Source: Artocarpus heterophyllus
Taxonomy: Eukaryota; Streptophyta; Magnoliopsida; Rosales; Moraceae
NCBI GenBank assembly: GCA_025403435.1
Contig: CM046333.1
Coordinates: forward strand, 30,525,521-30,589,520
Length of the DNA: 64,000 nt
Direction: 5' to 3'
Shown: in pieces, positions 9,553 to 22,319 of the stretch
Position numbering within the stretch: the stretch's first letter is position 1
Layout of the letters: each line of letters starts with the position of its first letter
Program-made: the position numbers and the translations under genes
The notes under the pieces: model-generated
Databases searched by the model: none
What the model saw: the letters and a program-made list of their open reading frames with translations, nothing else
Told to the model about the DNA's origin: nothing

Positions 9553-11871
9553 CTAATAGCTGCTTGTGGGTGGAAGAATAGCAGCATATTGTCTGTCCAG
9601 AACATCAATCATTTTGTCTGCAATGGCACTTGCATACAGAGAAGAACCTTCGTATATCTGCCGCCCCCCCCCCCCCCCCCCCCCAAGAAAAAAAAAAAAA
9701 AAAAACCAACATTATTGTTATAATATGATCTCATCTTATAAAATCACATGCTAATATCAAGTGATTGGAATAAAAGCTATGTGACAAATGACTTGGACTA
9801 CAAATCATAGCAAAAGAATAACTTAGCACCACCAACCTTAGTGTTGAACAGGAAGCTGCAGGTATCGCCAACGTGTCCTCCAGCAACATGGCGAAGATCT
9901 AGCAGAAGTTCGTCGAGCACCCGGGAAGCAGTGAGCAAAAGGTTGATCTTCTTTCGCTGAACAAGTTTGACAGTAACCTCATCGTCGATGATACGAACGT
10001 CAACCTCCGTGTCCTTGGATTTCCTTTGAAGCCAGGAGCTCCTAATGTAGGACTGGTCAGGCTCCGTCTTGATGTGGCAGTTCTCGACCCCACCAGTGTC
10101 TTTTTCGGTTTTCTGCCTCTTGTTAATCTCTCTGCCGTGCCTCTTTTTTTCCACCAGAATCTTCAGCTCGTTCACTGTTCTCCTGAGTTCTTTGATGTAC
10201 TCAATGGCATCTCCCACAACTGATGCTCTATCATTCTTTCAAGCATTGGATTATATACCCAGAAGCAGAACAATAGTTAAAAAGTTGATGGGCAAACTTA
10301 AACGACAGGAAAAACAACAACAACAATAACAACGATGATGATGATGATGATATTATGATAATGATAATAAAAAGAATATCAACGAAGCCCTTCAAAATAT
10401 TATGGTGTCTTGGCTTTGAAATGTGTCATCAAGCACTCAAAGTAATAGTTTTGCGTTAAAATAGTCCAGAAACCTGACTCGTGTGAGTTTACGAGAGAAA
10501 TTTGTCCTGTGATTAGTACATAATTAGATTCCAAAGAACATAACCATTGAAATTAAGAATGCACCATATATAGCGGGATTATGTAACGGTTGACATAAAA
10601 TTGATATTAAATTTGGCTATTCAATTTTAGATCAGGTTTTAGTTTGTTTTCAAAAGAATTTATTGTTGGTGACCAAAAAAAAAAAAAAAAACAAATCACC
10701 AGCTCTAGAATTGAATCTAAAACCTTTAAAATAAAAAGAAATGTGTGTTGATTACATGGAAAATTTACAAAAGGCTTTGTAAAAATAGAGTTCAAGACTA
10801 ATTTGAAAGAGACAAGTATTTAATATGGGGCCTGGAATGGCACATTTTGGAACTTAAGAACCAAAAGGGGACAAAGGAAATAGTTTAGAAGAGAACCAGT
10901 AACTTCAGGAAAAAAAAAAAAGACTAGTGATATTAACCAATGCAGGCGAATGGACAAGGCAAGAGCTGAAAATGGTGCATGTTTTGAATGCAATCTACAA
11001 ATAATTACAAACAACAAAAGAAACAACATCATAATTTCTGTGTCACCTTAGTTGGGTTGGGAACCAAATTTCTCAAGGTTGTGTAAGTGTCCCTCATCTG
11101 ATCTCTCCTATGACGCTCGGAGGCAAAGTGTTTGCTCCCTCTGCCATCTCTCCCTCTGTCAATTCGAGCTCTGTCCCTTGCAAACTCCAACACTCCATTC
11201 TCAAATTGTAATCCCTCAGGCCCATCTTGACCATAAATCCCTGCACTTCCTTCTCTCTCAATATCCCCATTAGTACACAACACTGAGCCATTGTTGTTTC
11301 TTGAGGCCAAAGGAAAGACATTGTAGCCATTTGGTAGGGACTGAAAGAGCTCCTTGAAGAGAGGAGGCTGTGGAGGCAAATTCAAATGGAGAAGCGGGTC
11401 GTAGAGGACCGAGGAGCACGAGGAGGGGCTGTTCGCAAAGGTGAGGGTTGAAGCGGGGAGTAAGGAAGAGGAGGAGGGTGAGCATCTTGGGAAGTGGAAG
11501 AGGTTGAGAAGGTCAGGCTGCTCCTGAAGTTGTTGTTGTTGTTGGTGGTGGTGGTGGTGGTGGTGAGGATGCCAATTGGGGTGCTGATGATCAAACGACG
11601 CCAACTGGCCAGTCGTAGTGTTGATGTCGATGTTGGTGGTGCTGTTGTTGTAGGAGCTCTCCATGTTGAAGGTCAGCTGTTGGTGCTGCTGCTGCTGAAA
11701 CTCAATGTCAGGGGCCGCAGCTGCATCTTCTTTGTGGTGGTGATAAGCAAGTTTTTCCACAGAGTGTTCAGGGGCGGAGAAGCCGCTCATGTACGGGTTG
11801 AAGCCTTCTTCTGGGCCTGCAGCATCTGGTATGCTGTTGGGATCAAAGCTGTAATTCTCCTCCACATACAT
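9553..11871 (-). CDS. bHLH transcription factor, bHLH10/89/91-like (tapetum/anther type)
   Basis: Three coding exons join in frame: 11871-11047 (275 codons), 10235-9837 (133) and 9657-9553 (34 plus stop), giving 442 residues, close to the length of Arabidopsis bHLH10, 89 and 91. All introns are GT-AG. Exon 1 starts MYVEENYSFDPNS, has Gln- and His-rich tracts, and the subgroup block LHLNLPPQPPLFKELFQSLP. The basic region FASERHRR (about 249-256) keeps the Glu and Arg residues for E-box binding. Helix 1 ends at NPTK (275); exon 2 resumes with NDRASVVGDAIEYIKELRR, so the first intron splits the loop. Residues about 352-430 (EVDVRIIDDEV, VAGGHVGDTCSFLFNTK, YASAIADKMIDVLD) are the C-terminal ACT-like region of this clade. 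Known members are nuclear factors for tapetum function and pollen development, acting with DYT1-class bHLH partners. The role here is inferred from homology. The frame is intact. The ATG is supported by the family-like N-terminus. Confidence 0.93.
9658..9836 (-). other. bHLH intron 2 with a homopolymer block at the acceptor
   Basis: A 179-bp intron with donor AAG|GTTGGT and acceptor CGGCAG|ATATAC. On the minus strand the usual pyrimidine tract is T18, then CTT, then G21 (9664-9684), then CGGCAG. The flanking exons join in phase 0 (FNTK then IYEGSSLYAS), which supports the splice sites. A 21-base G run between the T tract and the AG is unusual and prone to slippage or sequencing error. Confidence 0.88.
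10236..11046 (-). other. bHLH intron 1, inside the HLH loop
   Basis: An 811-bp intron with donor AAG|GTGACA and acceptor CTTGAAAG|AATGAT. It separates the NPTK end of helix 1 from NDRASVV of helix 2, leaving the bHLH domain contiguous in phase 0. It holds a GAT-type microsatellite near 10333-10350 and a poly-A/T run at 10676-10690. No gene is seen inside it. Confidence 0.9.
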
Positions 11872-11886
11872 TTTGAGATGTAAACT

Positions 11887-12578
11887 CTGTCAACAAAAAG
11901 GATAAAAAAAAAAAACAAAATCTCAGCACATGAAACATTTAACATTGGAACTAAATTAGCCTATACAAGATAGATTAATCTGAGAAAAGACCTACCAAAG
12001 AGAGTATTTATTAGGGGTATTAGAAAAATTGACAAGGATGTAAAGAGAGTTTTTAAACTACCAATTCATCTGTATACCGAGAAAGAGACAAAAGAGAAAC
12101 AGATCAGAAGTTTGAAAGATTAGCCTTAAACTTAACACTTGAAATATGAGATGAGCCTTAAACTTTGACTCAACAATACAAGATGATATTAATTTGAGAA
12201 AAGAGTTATGGAAGAGAGATTTATATGTTGAGACAGACAACATTTCACAAGTTACTATTAACCGGCCAAGAAAATGGCACATGGAAGAGCAACATTGAAG
12301 ATCTTAAGTGATTAACATTAGCCTATCAAGAGAAGATAGTTACTTTAAAAAATTAATCTCTCCTTGAATGCAATCAAACTTGAAAAATAAATTAAAAATC
12401 CTTCCACTGTAGATGCAAATCACAAAAAAAAAAAGATTTATAAGAGAGATGCAAGAAGGCATCAGAGGTTCTAACATTCCCCATTGAACATTCAACAAAA
12501 AAAAAGGACCTTGAAAAAAAGTAATTAACAGAAACAAACTCAAATACATGTATGATAAGAAAAAAATATAACCAGTTG
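11887..12578 (-). other. Possible 5' UTR intron of the bHLH gene
   Basis: Just upstream of the start codon the minus strand has a T-rich tract followed by TTGACAG|AG, a convincing acceptor about 15 bases before the ATG. A fitting donor (CTCTGAG|GTTCAACTGG) lies near 12579. The interval is AT-rich without coding potential. This is inferred from splice signals alone. Confidence 0.35.
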
Positions 12579-12760
12579 AACCTCAGAGCAATGGTTTTTA
12601 GTGCCTGTGAAGTGTTGATGGGGGGAGAGAGAGAGAGAGAGAGAGAGGAGGGTGGTGCCATTACCGGGATGGCTGGCTTGGATGTAGGAAGCAGGGAGGG
12701 ATTAGGTGGGGACATGTATGTGTGTGTGTGTGTATTTAACAAATTAAGTTCTTAATTTTT
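12579..12760 (-). promoter_or_regulatory. Probable 5' UTR and core promoter of the bHLH gene
   Basis: On the minus strand this region carries a CT repeat (about 12 CT units, 12625-12648), typical of plant 5' UTRs and core promoters, and an AC repeat (about 12717-12733). A weak TATA-like TTAAATAC lies near 12731-12738. No clear TATAAA is seen. Position relative to the gene is the main argument. Confidence 0.4.
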
Positions 12761-14630
12761 TTTTTTTTTTTACATTGTAATTTTATTTTGTTTGCTCTAA
12801 AATACAGTGGACTCGTTGTAGAGGGAAATAAAAGTGAAACCGAAACTACTGTAATGCCAGCTGGAAATTGTAGAGGGAAAAAATATTTCTTTTTGAAAGA
12901 ATGGCCCAAAGAATGGACTAATGAAATGCAGATTTCATATGTTGGCACAGCAGAGGAAGTTTGTTAGACAGTTACAGCTGAGATTCCTCTTAGATGGGGC
13001 CCACTCCACGAAATCTCCGTATTCTGCTTTTCCTTTCTCCTCTTTGATATTCTTTTCTTTCCCTTCTTATTTGGCCCTACTTACCCTGCTGTGGTTGTTT
13101 TCTTGGTAAAAAAAAAAAAAAAGGCTCTTTTTTACTGTCTTTTTCCTTCTTTTTGGTCGGAAACAGTTAGAAAATTCAGATGATTTGTGCTTCAATAAAA
13201 TTCCCCTTCTATTTTTTCTTTTGTTTTTTTTTTTTTTTTGTTGCTATTTGCTAATATAATACTTATTCAGTAGAAGTAACATTCTGTAATTTTGTTTACA
13301 TGCAAAAGTAAAGACCATCTAACGCCATTTCTCTTTCTTGTTCTCTGACAAGTTTCAGATTCCGTGAACAATTTTTAGCAAAAGAAATTTGGCTATATTA
13401 ATATACATGTAATTTTTTTTTTTTAAAAGACCACTGGTGTTGATTGTTATTCAATTTTGGTGTGAAGGACACTGAATTGACTCGTGCGAGCAGATTGCAT
13501 GCAAATTTCATGTAGGAACGGCTAGAATTATGACTCGTATAATTAATTCAAAATCTATTAAAATTATTAGATTTATTATTTATTTATTTAATTTAATAGT
13601 TATTTGAATGTTAAATCCTATTGGCTATGAGATGTTAGAGGTGCATCTACATTGCTTTAATAGAAGGCGCCAATTGAGGATCTATAGATAAGAATCTAGT
13701 CTCTTTCCATCCAATTAATTGTATTCCATCTATATATTAGAAAATACATTAAAAATTACTATAGGTCGAGAGAGAGAAACTAGGTTTTTCTTCTCTGACA
13801 AACTTTCTGAACAAGGATACTTTGCAAATCAAAGACATGAATCAAGATATGCTCTAAATTTCTCATGTGAAAATTATTGAGTTTTAAGATTAATGGAAAT
13901 TATAAAAATTAAAGTTTTAACATGTGGCATTAGAGAAATTAGGTTTTTAGAAGTCATGATTTTCCTTTTACAGTTATATTTCATATGATGTATGAACCCT
14001 AGATTTTTGAAGGTAAATTAATATGACTTTCCCCGGCAATTAGAATATAATGAATCAAAAGATTTGGTTCATACATGATTCTATGCAATGATTAATATGC
14101 ATATATATTATATACGTGTGAATTAAGGATTTTTCATTCCCGTAATTGAAACATAAAAGATAGTTGAAGTTTTCATACACATATACATACATATGATTAA
14201 AGACTAAAGAGTTGCATTCCCATTACTCTAATTCAAGTATCTTATAAGTTGGGTTTGCTTTAGAAATATATGTAAGTTGGGTTTACGAATACGACAGTTT
14301 ATTGGTTTTGGTTTTGTTGTTTCTGCATCCCATACACTTGGGTGAGTTAATTCATAATACATATTATATATATAATATATATTAAAGAATTTGAAGTGTA
14401 AACGATACGTATAGACATATATATATGTATACATATATGTATATATGAATTAAAGCTTCTTTCAATCTCTTAAAAAAATACGGGTGTAACTAATTACACT
14501 TGTTTTAGTGTAAATAATATGTTTATGATCTACGATTACAGTTTTTGGCTTGTTTTATTATTATTTTTTTTTTCTAATGACTGCACATAATGTTAAGTGA
14601 TGCATATATGATCATAATTAATTATTTGAT
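12761..14630. other. Intergenic DNA upstream of the bHLH gene
   Basis: AT-rich with long A and T runs (for example near 12756, 13108 and 13222) and, at 14160-14450, TATATA-type repeats. Diffuse similar motifs (ATTCCCGTAATT, ATTCCCATTACTCTAATT) near 14030, 14140 and 14215 suggest an old repeat. No gene could be supported. Confidence 0.45.
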
Positions 14631-14717
14631 TAATGTAATTTCAAAATTAAAAACAATAATTTTACTTATTTTTTAAAAACAAGTAAAATTATTGTTTTTA
14701 ATTTTGAAATTACATTA
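14631..14717. repeat. Perfect inverted repeat (37-bp arms, 13-base loop)
   Basis: Bases 14631-14667 are exactly complementary to 14681-14717, separated by 13 AT-only bases plus one terminal C. The arms contain TAATGTAATTTC and AAAACAATAATTTTACTT. The sequence could form a cruciform or, if transcribed, a long perfect hairpin RNA. No terminal motif or target duplication identifies a known MITE. Confidence 0.9.
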
Positions 14718-15177
14718 TTGTAGTTTGTTAGTCACCAAAGTGGCCAAACTTTAAAGACAATAATTTTCAAATTGAGAAACAAAAATTCAATAAGTTATGA
14801 ATTTTGATGCTTATAATTGAAATGACATTTATAAATCATGAGTCATTGAATTTCATCTATTATAAGAACTTAAGAATCACCCAATGGTCGATTAATTTTC
14901 TTTATAATTGATGAATATAATAGTTGGTAATGAGTATGTCTTATTATTTTTAGTTGTTTATCCAAAGATAGCAAGTACTTTTACCTAAATATATTTATAA
15001 TTACCAAACTATTTTTTTATTTTTTATTAGCATCGATTATACTTAGTATGTCTTAGTATCACCCAAAAGAGGACTATAACATACATTTATTGTTCTAGTT
15101 TAAATCTAATTATGTGATCATGTCAAAGCACTAGCGTATAAATGTTTCTTGCATATTTACACTATATGTTCCTGTTT
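14718..15177. other. Intergenic DNA, no gene recognised
   Basis: AT-rich sequence leading into the decayed copia gag. It may include the leader or LTR remnant of that element, but no second copy exists here to define it. Confidence 0.4.
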
Positions 15178-17421
15178 CTTAACATTCACATGCTTCATCT
15201 GTTCTCTTTTTTAATGGAATGAATTTCTCCAATTGGTGTATATAAGTCCAATTTCACTTAGGTGTCTTGGATCTTTATTTAGCACTTCTATTACTATTGA
15301 TGCTGGTAGTGAGGAGGAGAAAGCTTTTCATAAAATTTGGGAAAGGTCAAAAAGATTAAGCTTAATGTTCATACAGATGATAGTAGCAAACAATATTAAA
15401 AGTAGTCTTCCTAAGACCGAAAATGCTAAAGAATTTATGAAACTTGTGGAAGAGCGTTCTCAATTTGCTTATAAGTATCTTGTTAGTACATTAATGGCTA
15501 AATTGACCAAGATGAAATTTGATTATTCTTGTACTATACATCAGCATGTCCTTGAAATGATAAATATAAGAGCAAAATTAAAATCTTCAAGGATGTCTAT
15601 GATGGGTTCTTTCCAATATAGTTTATTTTCAGCTCACTTCCTTCTAAACAATATGGTCCATTCTAGACGAGCTATAACACCATTAAATATAAATAAAATA
15701 TCTATAAATTAACCAAAATGCTTGTTGAAAAGAAGACGAGATTGAAGAATTAGAAACCTCATTCCATTCATCTTACGAATTAAGAGGCTGAAAAGAGCAC
15801 TAACAAGAAGCCTAAAAAGAATAAGAAGAAAGGGTTCAAAAAAAATTGTATAATTTAAAAGAAGGAACACAATATTAAGTACTAATTTTGCCACAAATTT
15901 GAGTACTTAATGAAAGATTGCTAGAAGCAAAAGGCTTGGTTCAAAAAGAAAGGTAAGCCTTGTGCTTGGTTTGTTTTGAATCAAATTTAACTAAAGTTCC
16001 TTATAATACTTAGTGGATTGATTCAAGATTAACTACTCACAATTCTAATACAATACAGGATTCCTTACGATCAAACCCATAAAAGCAAATGAAAGTTTTA
16101 TTTACATGGAGAATCTAGATAAAGCTCTAATGGAAGGAATTGGTACTTATCACTTAATTTTAGATACTATAAATTATCTTGATTTACACCAAACTCATTA
16201 CGTACCTACTTTTTCTTACAATTTAGTTTCTTTATCAAAACTTGATGTAGTAGGATTTTATTGTAAGTCTAGATTTGGATCTTTTGGTTTATTCAAGAAT
16301 AATAGTTTTATTGGCTCTAGAATCCTTTAAGATGCTTTATATAAGTTAAAGCTTGATAATCTTTTTGCTAAAACTTTGTTAACCATGTATCGAAGTATTG
16401 GAACTAAACGAAGTTTAGTTGATGAAAGTTTTGCTTACTTATGGTATAAACACTTGGGTCACATAATTAAGGAAAGAATACAGAGATTAGTAAAGAATGA
16501 AATTCTTTCAAAATAAGATAATGATCCCTGTGTGTATATTGATCGTATAAAGGAAAGCAAACCAAACACACTAAGAAAAGGGCCACAAGGAGTGCACAAC
16601 TTCTTAAACTAATTCACATCGACATATGTCAACCTTTCGATACTCCATCCTTTGGTTAAGAAAAGTAGTTTATCACTTTTATTGATGATTTTCCACGTTA
16701 TGGTTATTTCTATCTGTTGCATGAAAAATCTCAATCTATTAAAGCCCTTAAGGTATTCATTAATGAGGTTGAGAAGCAATTAGATAAAAAGGCAAAACTT
16801 GTAAGATCAAATAGAAGTGGTGAATACTATGGAAAGTATGACAATTTAGGACAATGTCCAAGTTCATTTGCTAAATTCCTAGAAGAGCGAGGTATATGTG
16901 CGCAACACACTATGTTAGGTACACCACAACCAAGTGGTGTAGAAGAAAGGCGTAATCGTACATTAATTGATACAGTTATGAGCATGTTTTATTCATCTTT
17001 ACCATTATCTTTGTGGATGCATGCATTAAAGACCGCCATGTGCATATTAAATAGGGAAACTCCTTTTGAGATGTAGACAGAAAGAAAAGGCATTTGCATG
17101 TTTGGGGTTGCTTGGTAGAAGGGAAAATTTACAATTCACATAAAAAGAAACTGGATTTTAAGACGACTAGTGGATATTTCATTGGTTGTTTTGAAAAATC
17201 CAAAGGGTATAAATTTTATTGTCCTACCTATAGTACTAGAATAGTAGAATATAGAAATGTTAGGTTCATTGAGATTGGTGAAATTAGTGGAAGTGGAGAA
17301 CTATGTAGTGTGGTCATTAAAGAAGTTGGCATAGAAGTACCTCTACCTATCACTTCAAAAGTTGTTCCTAACATTGTTGTACAGCCTAACAATGTTCAAG
17401 AACAATGAGTGAACAACAATT
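15178..17421 (+). pseudogene. Decayed Ty1/copia gag-integrase fragment
   Basis: Gag-like sequence (EEEKAFHKIWERSKRLSLMF, KEFMKLVEERSQ; 15300-15640) is followed by protease-integrase linker sequence (16106-16330, TYHLILDTINYLDL) and the integrase core (16600-17076). The last catalytic block survives as GVEERRNRTLIDT. The second aspartate block reads VRSNRSGEYYG, so the Asp of the DDE triad is Asn. The region after the core (17094-17408) has the GYFIGCFEKSKGYKFYCP block. Many stops and frame changes occur. Reverse transcriptase and RNase H are missing: the sequence stops where the long-LTR copia element begins at 17422 and is not found again beyond it. It belongs to a different copia lineage from the other elements here. 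Confidence 0.85.
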
Positions 17422-19325
17422 TGTTAGGAAATAGTTTGCAGTGGAATTTTAAAAATTTTAAATTATGGTATTTTCTAAATAACAAGTTTGACATGCTAAA
17501 TACATGAATTAATGACAGATTTTACTAACCAATTTTGTGAACCGAAAAGCAGTAGCAACCTATGAAGAGAAGAACATTCCAGAAGAGCCTTAACCAACTA
17601 GTCTTCGTTGCTATTCTCTATCCACAATTGGAGTGCGGGTATTCACACGTTATACAACTTTTCTTTCGGTGACGCTCCTTCCAACCACTTAAGAAAATCA
17701 AGAGTTAAGGATCTTGATGTTGAACAATAGCTCTTAGGGAGTTTCAGAGTTTCTCTCACTAAAGTACTCACTCTATGCTTCTTAAATGATCTGAATAACT
17801 AAGAAAACTCACCCTCCTATTTATGGTGGTCGAATTTGGGGTTAAACCTTTTGAGATTAGGCATTAAAATTTGAGTCCGAATCAACTTTTGGTTAAAAAT
17901 GCGTATACTAATTATCACATTTTTGGTAAGCTAATATGGGAGATTGGCTTATCAAACTTACTCCATCAGCCTACTGATGTTTTCCACCAGCCTACTAACC
18001 GTGTAATAATCTAGAAGCCTCAAAATATCTTATTTTCACTTGGGAAGCTTAGATAGAGCCTCGGTTTTAATTCAAATAACCTAATAAAGAAGTTATCTGA
18101 TTGAAACAGTCATATACAGATAATCCTATAGTAAATAAAATATTATCCAAATAATTCAACATGTTTATTTTGAATTAATTCACATAATTAATTCAACCAA
18201 TAAACTAACATGAATTATTAAATCTAGTATTAATAAATTTTAGCCAATCTAATAATTTAACATAAGTACCAACATGTGGGAAAAACACGCCGTATCATTA
18301 CAAGATTATTATGAGCTAGCAAAGAGGACTCGATGGACATATATAGATCAAGATCCTATAATTATAAAATAACATGTCTCAGATAATATTTTATAATTAT
18401 CAACTCTACCGCCACTCTACTAAAAGTTTCAAGTTGTACTCTCGAACTATATAAAATTACAAAGCTTCAATATGCTAACCGTCTATAACATATCATAATA
18501 TGTCACATTCCCATAGGATATTCATAATCAGTTTAAAGATAAATTCTGTTTTATCTTCCCGATCATTTTTTTCTTACATTCTATTATCACACTATTAGAA
18601 TACTTACTATCCTTAGATAGTATATCATTCGGTTACACCTATGTATCCAAATCTTTGTGCGCTTTAGTTTTCTAATTATAGGAAAAGAGCTATGTATTCC
18701 ATTTCTATGACTAATGAGTCTATGTGAATCAAAAGTCATGCCTCTAACATATCAGTATGCGTATCATCATTAAGTTAGGATGTCACCTTTTGGTACATCA
18801 AAAGATATAAGTCAAGAATACGGGCCCATTAGTCATTTCAAGATTAAGACACAACACATATGATTATCTAAAGTGAATTGATTTGAACAAATGGAATTAT
18901 TAACCAAATCAATTGAACTTTTTGTCCCGATCCAATATATCGTCACCTATGACAATGCACTAATGTTTCTACTCGTAAAGTCCCACTCTGATGACCAAGA
19001 CAAGCCATCTTCCATTAGGGATATAGACAACATAACAGTCTCAACATGAATAAAGTGCCCAACTTTATTCACTTGATTGCAGATCTTATAATTTAGACCA
19101 TCGCCTTTAAGATTTATGTCTTCTGCATAACTGTCCATTACATGCATGATTCTTAAAGGTTTAGATCAACGGCCTTAGACTTTTGTTTGCTTCCCATATA
19201 TCCAACAAAAATTAACATAAAGAGGACAACATTTGGTATACGAATAATAAGTAAAACCTTTATTGATAAAATGTCTCCAAAAACATATTACAACATCTTT
19301 CTCCTTTGGGCACTATGTCTATTAA
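17422..19325 (-). repeat. 3' LTR of copia copy A
   Basis: About 1.9 kb, homologous to 24748-25671, to 60421-62340 and, in reverse, to 35736-37766. Minus-strand ends are TTAATAGACA (canonical TGTTAGACA, altered) and CCTAACA. A TATA-like CATAAATA lies at 17818-17825. Decayed copies of the GGCCTGCCGA motif occur at 17960-18000 (CATCAGCCTACTGATG). Confidence 0.88.
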
Positions 19326-19338
19326 TCTCCCATTTGCA

Positions 19339-22319
19339 CTAATCCAGTAAATATGACATATCTCACATCCCCATAGCCTCAACATGCTTCTCAAAAACTC
19401 TCGTAGTAAGTATCTTTGTGAAATGATCAGCTAAATTGTTTTCAGACATGATTTTATATGCTACAACATGCCTAGCCTCAATGAAGTCCTATATCACATG
19501 ATACTTCCGATGAATATGCTTACTCTTCTTATGAAATCTTGGTTCTTTAGCTATAGTGTTATCACAATATAGCAATACTACCTTATCCATACCAGGAACT
19601 ACCTCGAGATCCCAAGAAACTTGCGAAGCCATATTGCTTCTTTTGAAGCATCACTAGCCGCCATATACTCGGCCTCTATCATTGAATCCAAAGTGCAATA
19701 TTGCTTGACGCTTCTTTAAACAATGACACCTCTACCCAGAGTAAACACAAAACTAGAAGTCAATCTTCTCGAATCTAGATAGGATTGAAGATCTGAATCA
19801 GTGTATCATAGAGGTGTTAGATCCTTACCCGAATACACTAGCATATAACCTCTAGTCCTTCTTAGGTACTTGAAAATATGCTTGACCGCAACCCAGTGGT
19901 TCGATCCTAGATCTGACTGAAAGCAACTTACTATCTCGATCGCATAACAAATATCTGGTCAAGTGCAAAGTATCGTATACATAAGACTACCCACTGCCGA
20001 AGCATAAGGCACCTTTTTTATGTATTCTCTTTCTTCATTAGACTTTGAAGAGCCTTTCTTAGAAAGAGTAATTCCAAACCTAGATGGTTGTCCATCTTTC
20101 TTAGAATTCTACATTGCATACTTTTCATGAATTTTATCTAGGTACACCGCTTGGGATAAAGCTATCATTTTGTTCTTCCTAGAACATAAAGCTTTACTCA
20201 AGTTCTTTATATCAAACTACTTGGTCAACCATAATTTGATCAATGACAATGCCTTAACATCATTACCAATAAAGAGAATGTCATCCACATGAAGCAATAG
20301 AAAAACCACATTCCCATGCTTAATGTGTGTAAGCACATAGTTCATCCATGTTTTGTTTGAACCCATAAGTCTTGATCACCTGATCAACTCTTATGTTCCA
20401 AGAATGAAAAACCTACTTAAGTCCATAAATCGATTTTAGTAGCTTACAAACCTTGACCTCTTGACCCATAGCCTTGAACTCGTCTGGCTGTATATATATG
20501 GACTCATCAATATAGCTATTCAAAAAAGTCGTCTTGACCAAATCTCGTAGTCAAGTGCAGTAACTATGGACAAGAGAGTACCAAGGGACTTCAGCATGGC
20601 TATAGGCGAAAAGGTTTTCTCGTAATCACTTCCTTTCTTTTGTGTGTACCCCTTAACTATTAGTCTAGCCATATAGGCTTCGAATTTCCCATCTGCTCCT
20701 CTCTTTATCTTATAGATCCACTTCCACATTATGGGTTTTACCCCTTCAGGAAGATCCACAAGTTTCCAGACTTGATTAGTCTCCATAGACTTTATCTCAC
20801 TGTTTATGGCTCTTGTCTAGAGCTTTAAATCAACATCCTTGGAAGCCTTCATGTAAGTCTAAGGATCCCTATCATGTTCAACTGATTCAGCCAAGTAGGC
20901 TTCACCATTGAACATATACCGGTTGGGTTGACGCCCGATCCTCCTACTACATTGAAGCCCCTTAGTTTGTTATTCGGTTGGTTTTGCTACATTGATTGGA
21001 TTCATTTCATTTGGAACCCCTAGAGTGATCGACTCATTCACCAACTCCTCAAGTACTACTTTTCTTTAAGGCTTAAAGTTGTTCATGTAACTTTCCTTAA
21101 GGAATGTTGCATTTGTTGAAATCAAGACTTTGTTTTCTTTTGGGTTATAGAATAAACCCCCTTTAGCTCCTTTTGGATATCCTATAAACATAGAAGCTTC
21201 CGAACGTGCTTCCAGCTTGTTCGCTTTCGTGTAGAGGACATGAGCTGGACATTCTTATATGTGAATATAGTTTAAGGATGTCTTACTACTCGTCCACAAC
21301 TCATGAGGAGTTTTAGGAACCAATTTTAAAGGCACATCGTTCAAAAGATAACATGCAGTTTGTAGTACATATCCCCAAAAAAATGAAGGTAACATCGAAT
21401 AACTTATCATGGACCTAACCAAATCTAACAAAGGCCTATTCCTTCTTTTAGTTATGCCACTCTACTGTGGAATGCCCATCACATTCAAATGGGATTAAAT
21501 CTCATTCTCTAATAAGTGTACTAAGAACTTATTGAAGAGGAATTCTCCGCTTTGATTAAATCGAAGTGCCTTTATGGGTTTACCTAGTTGCTTCTCTACT
21601 TCAGCCTGAAGCTCCCTAAACTTGTCAAAAGTTTTGCTTTTATAATGCATTAGGTAGACATACTCATATCTTGAGAACTTATCAACAAAAGTAACAAAGT
21701 ACTCATACCCTCCACGTGCTTTGATGTTCATGGGACCACAAATATCACTATGTACAAGTTTTAAAACCTCTTCAGCCCTATTGCCCTTAGACCCAAATGG
21801 TCTTTTTGTCATTTTGCCCTTCACACAAGATTCACCTTGTGGTATAGATTCCACTTTAAATAACTTAAAGGTCTATCCCTTACCAACCTTTGAATCCTAT
21901 TCAAGCTAATATGACTTAGTCACAAATGCCAAAAATAAGTCTCATTAGAGTAAGAAGTTTCAAGTCTTTTAGAGTTATCATCGACCTCAGTGTTCAGCAG
22001 TGAGTCCATCTTAGGTTTGATAAAATATAGATTGTTTTGTAACATCCACTACAGATAAAAGATTTGTTTTCACAAATCACAACTTTATTATTTAAAGAGA
22101 CTAAATAAGAGTCTTTAAATAAACAAGAGATAGATATTAAATTCTTTTTAAGTTTAGGAACTTAAAAACAATCTCTCAAAACCAAAGTCCTATAATTATC
22201 AAAGTAAAGATGGACGTCTCTCACTGCTTCAACCAATACTAAGGATCCATCGCCTATCCAAAGCGTGAAGTGCTCATATAGCAAACTTTTTGTTTCCTTA
22301 AATCCCTTTAGAGAAACAC
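19339..22319 (-). pseudogene. Copia pol of copy A, broken
   Basis: Integrase is seen at 21495-21854 (LVHSDICGPMNIKARGGYEY, EVEKQLGKPIKALRF), with the second catalytic Asp lost (RFNQSGEF). Reverse transcriptase is seen at 20520-20786 (NQVWKLVDLPEGVKPI, YKARL replaced by YMARL, SDYEKTFSPIAMLKS). The YVDD motif reads HVDD near 20290. RNase H continues to a stop at 19339, just before the PPT. Frameshifts and stops separate these pieces. Confidence 0.85.

Noticed and set aside
11494..11883. Plus-strand open frame of 129 codons
   Set aside because: Antisense shadow of bHLH exon 1; valine/leucine runs come from reading the His/Gln codon repeat backwards.
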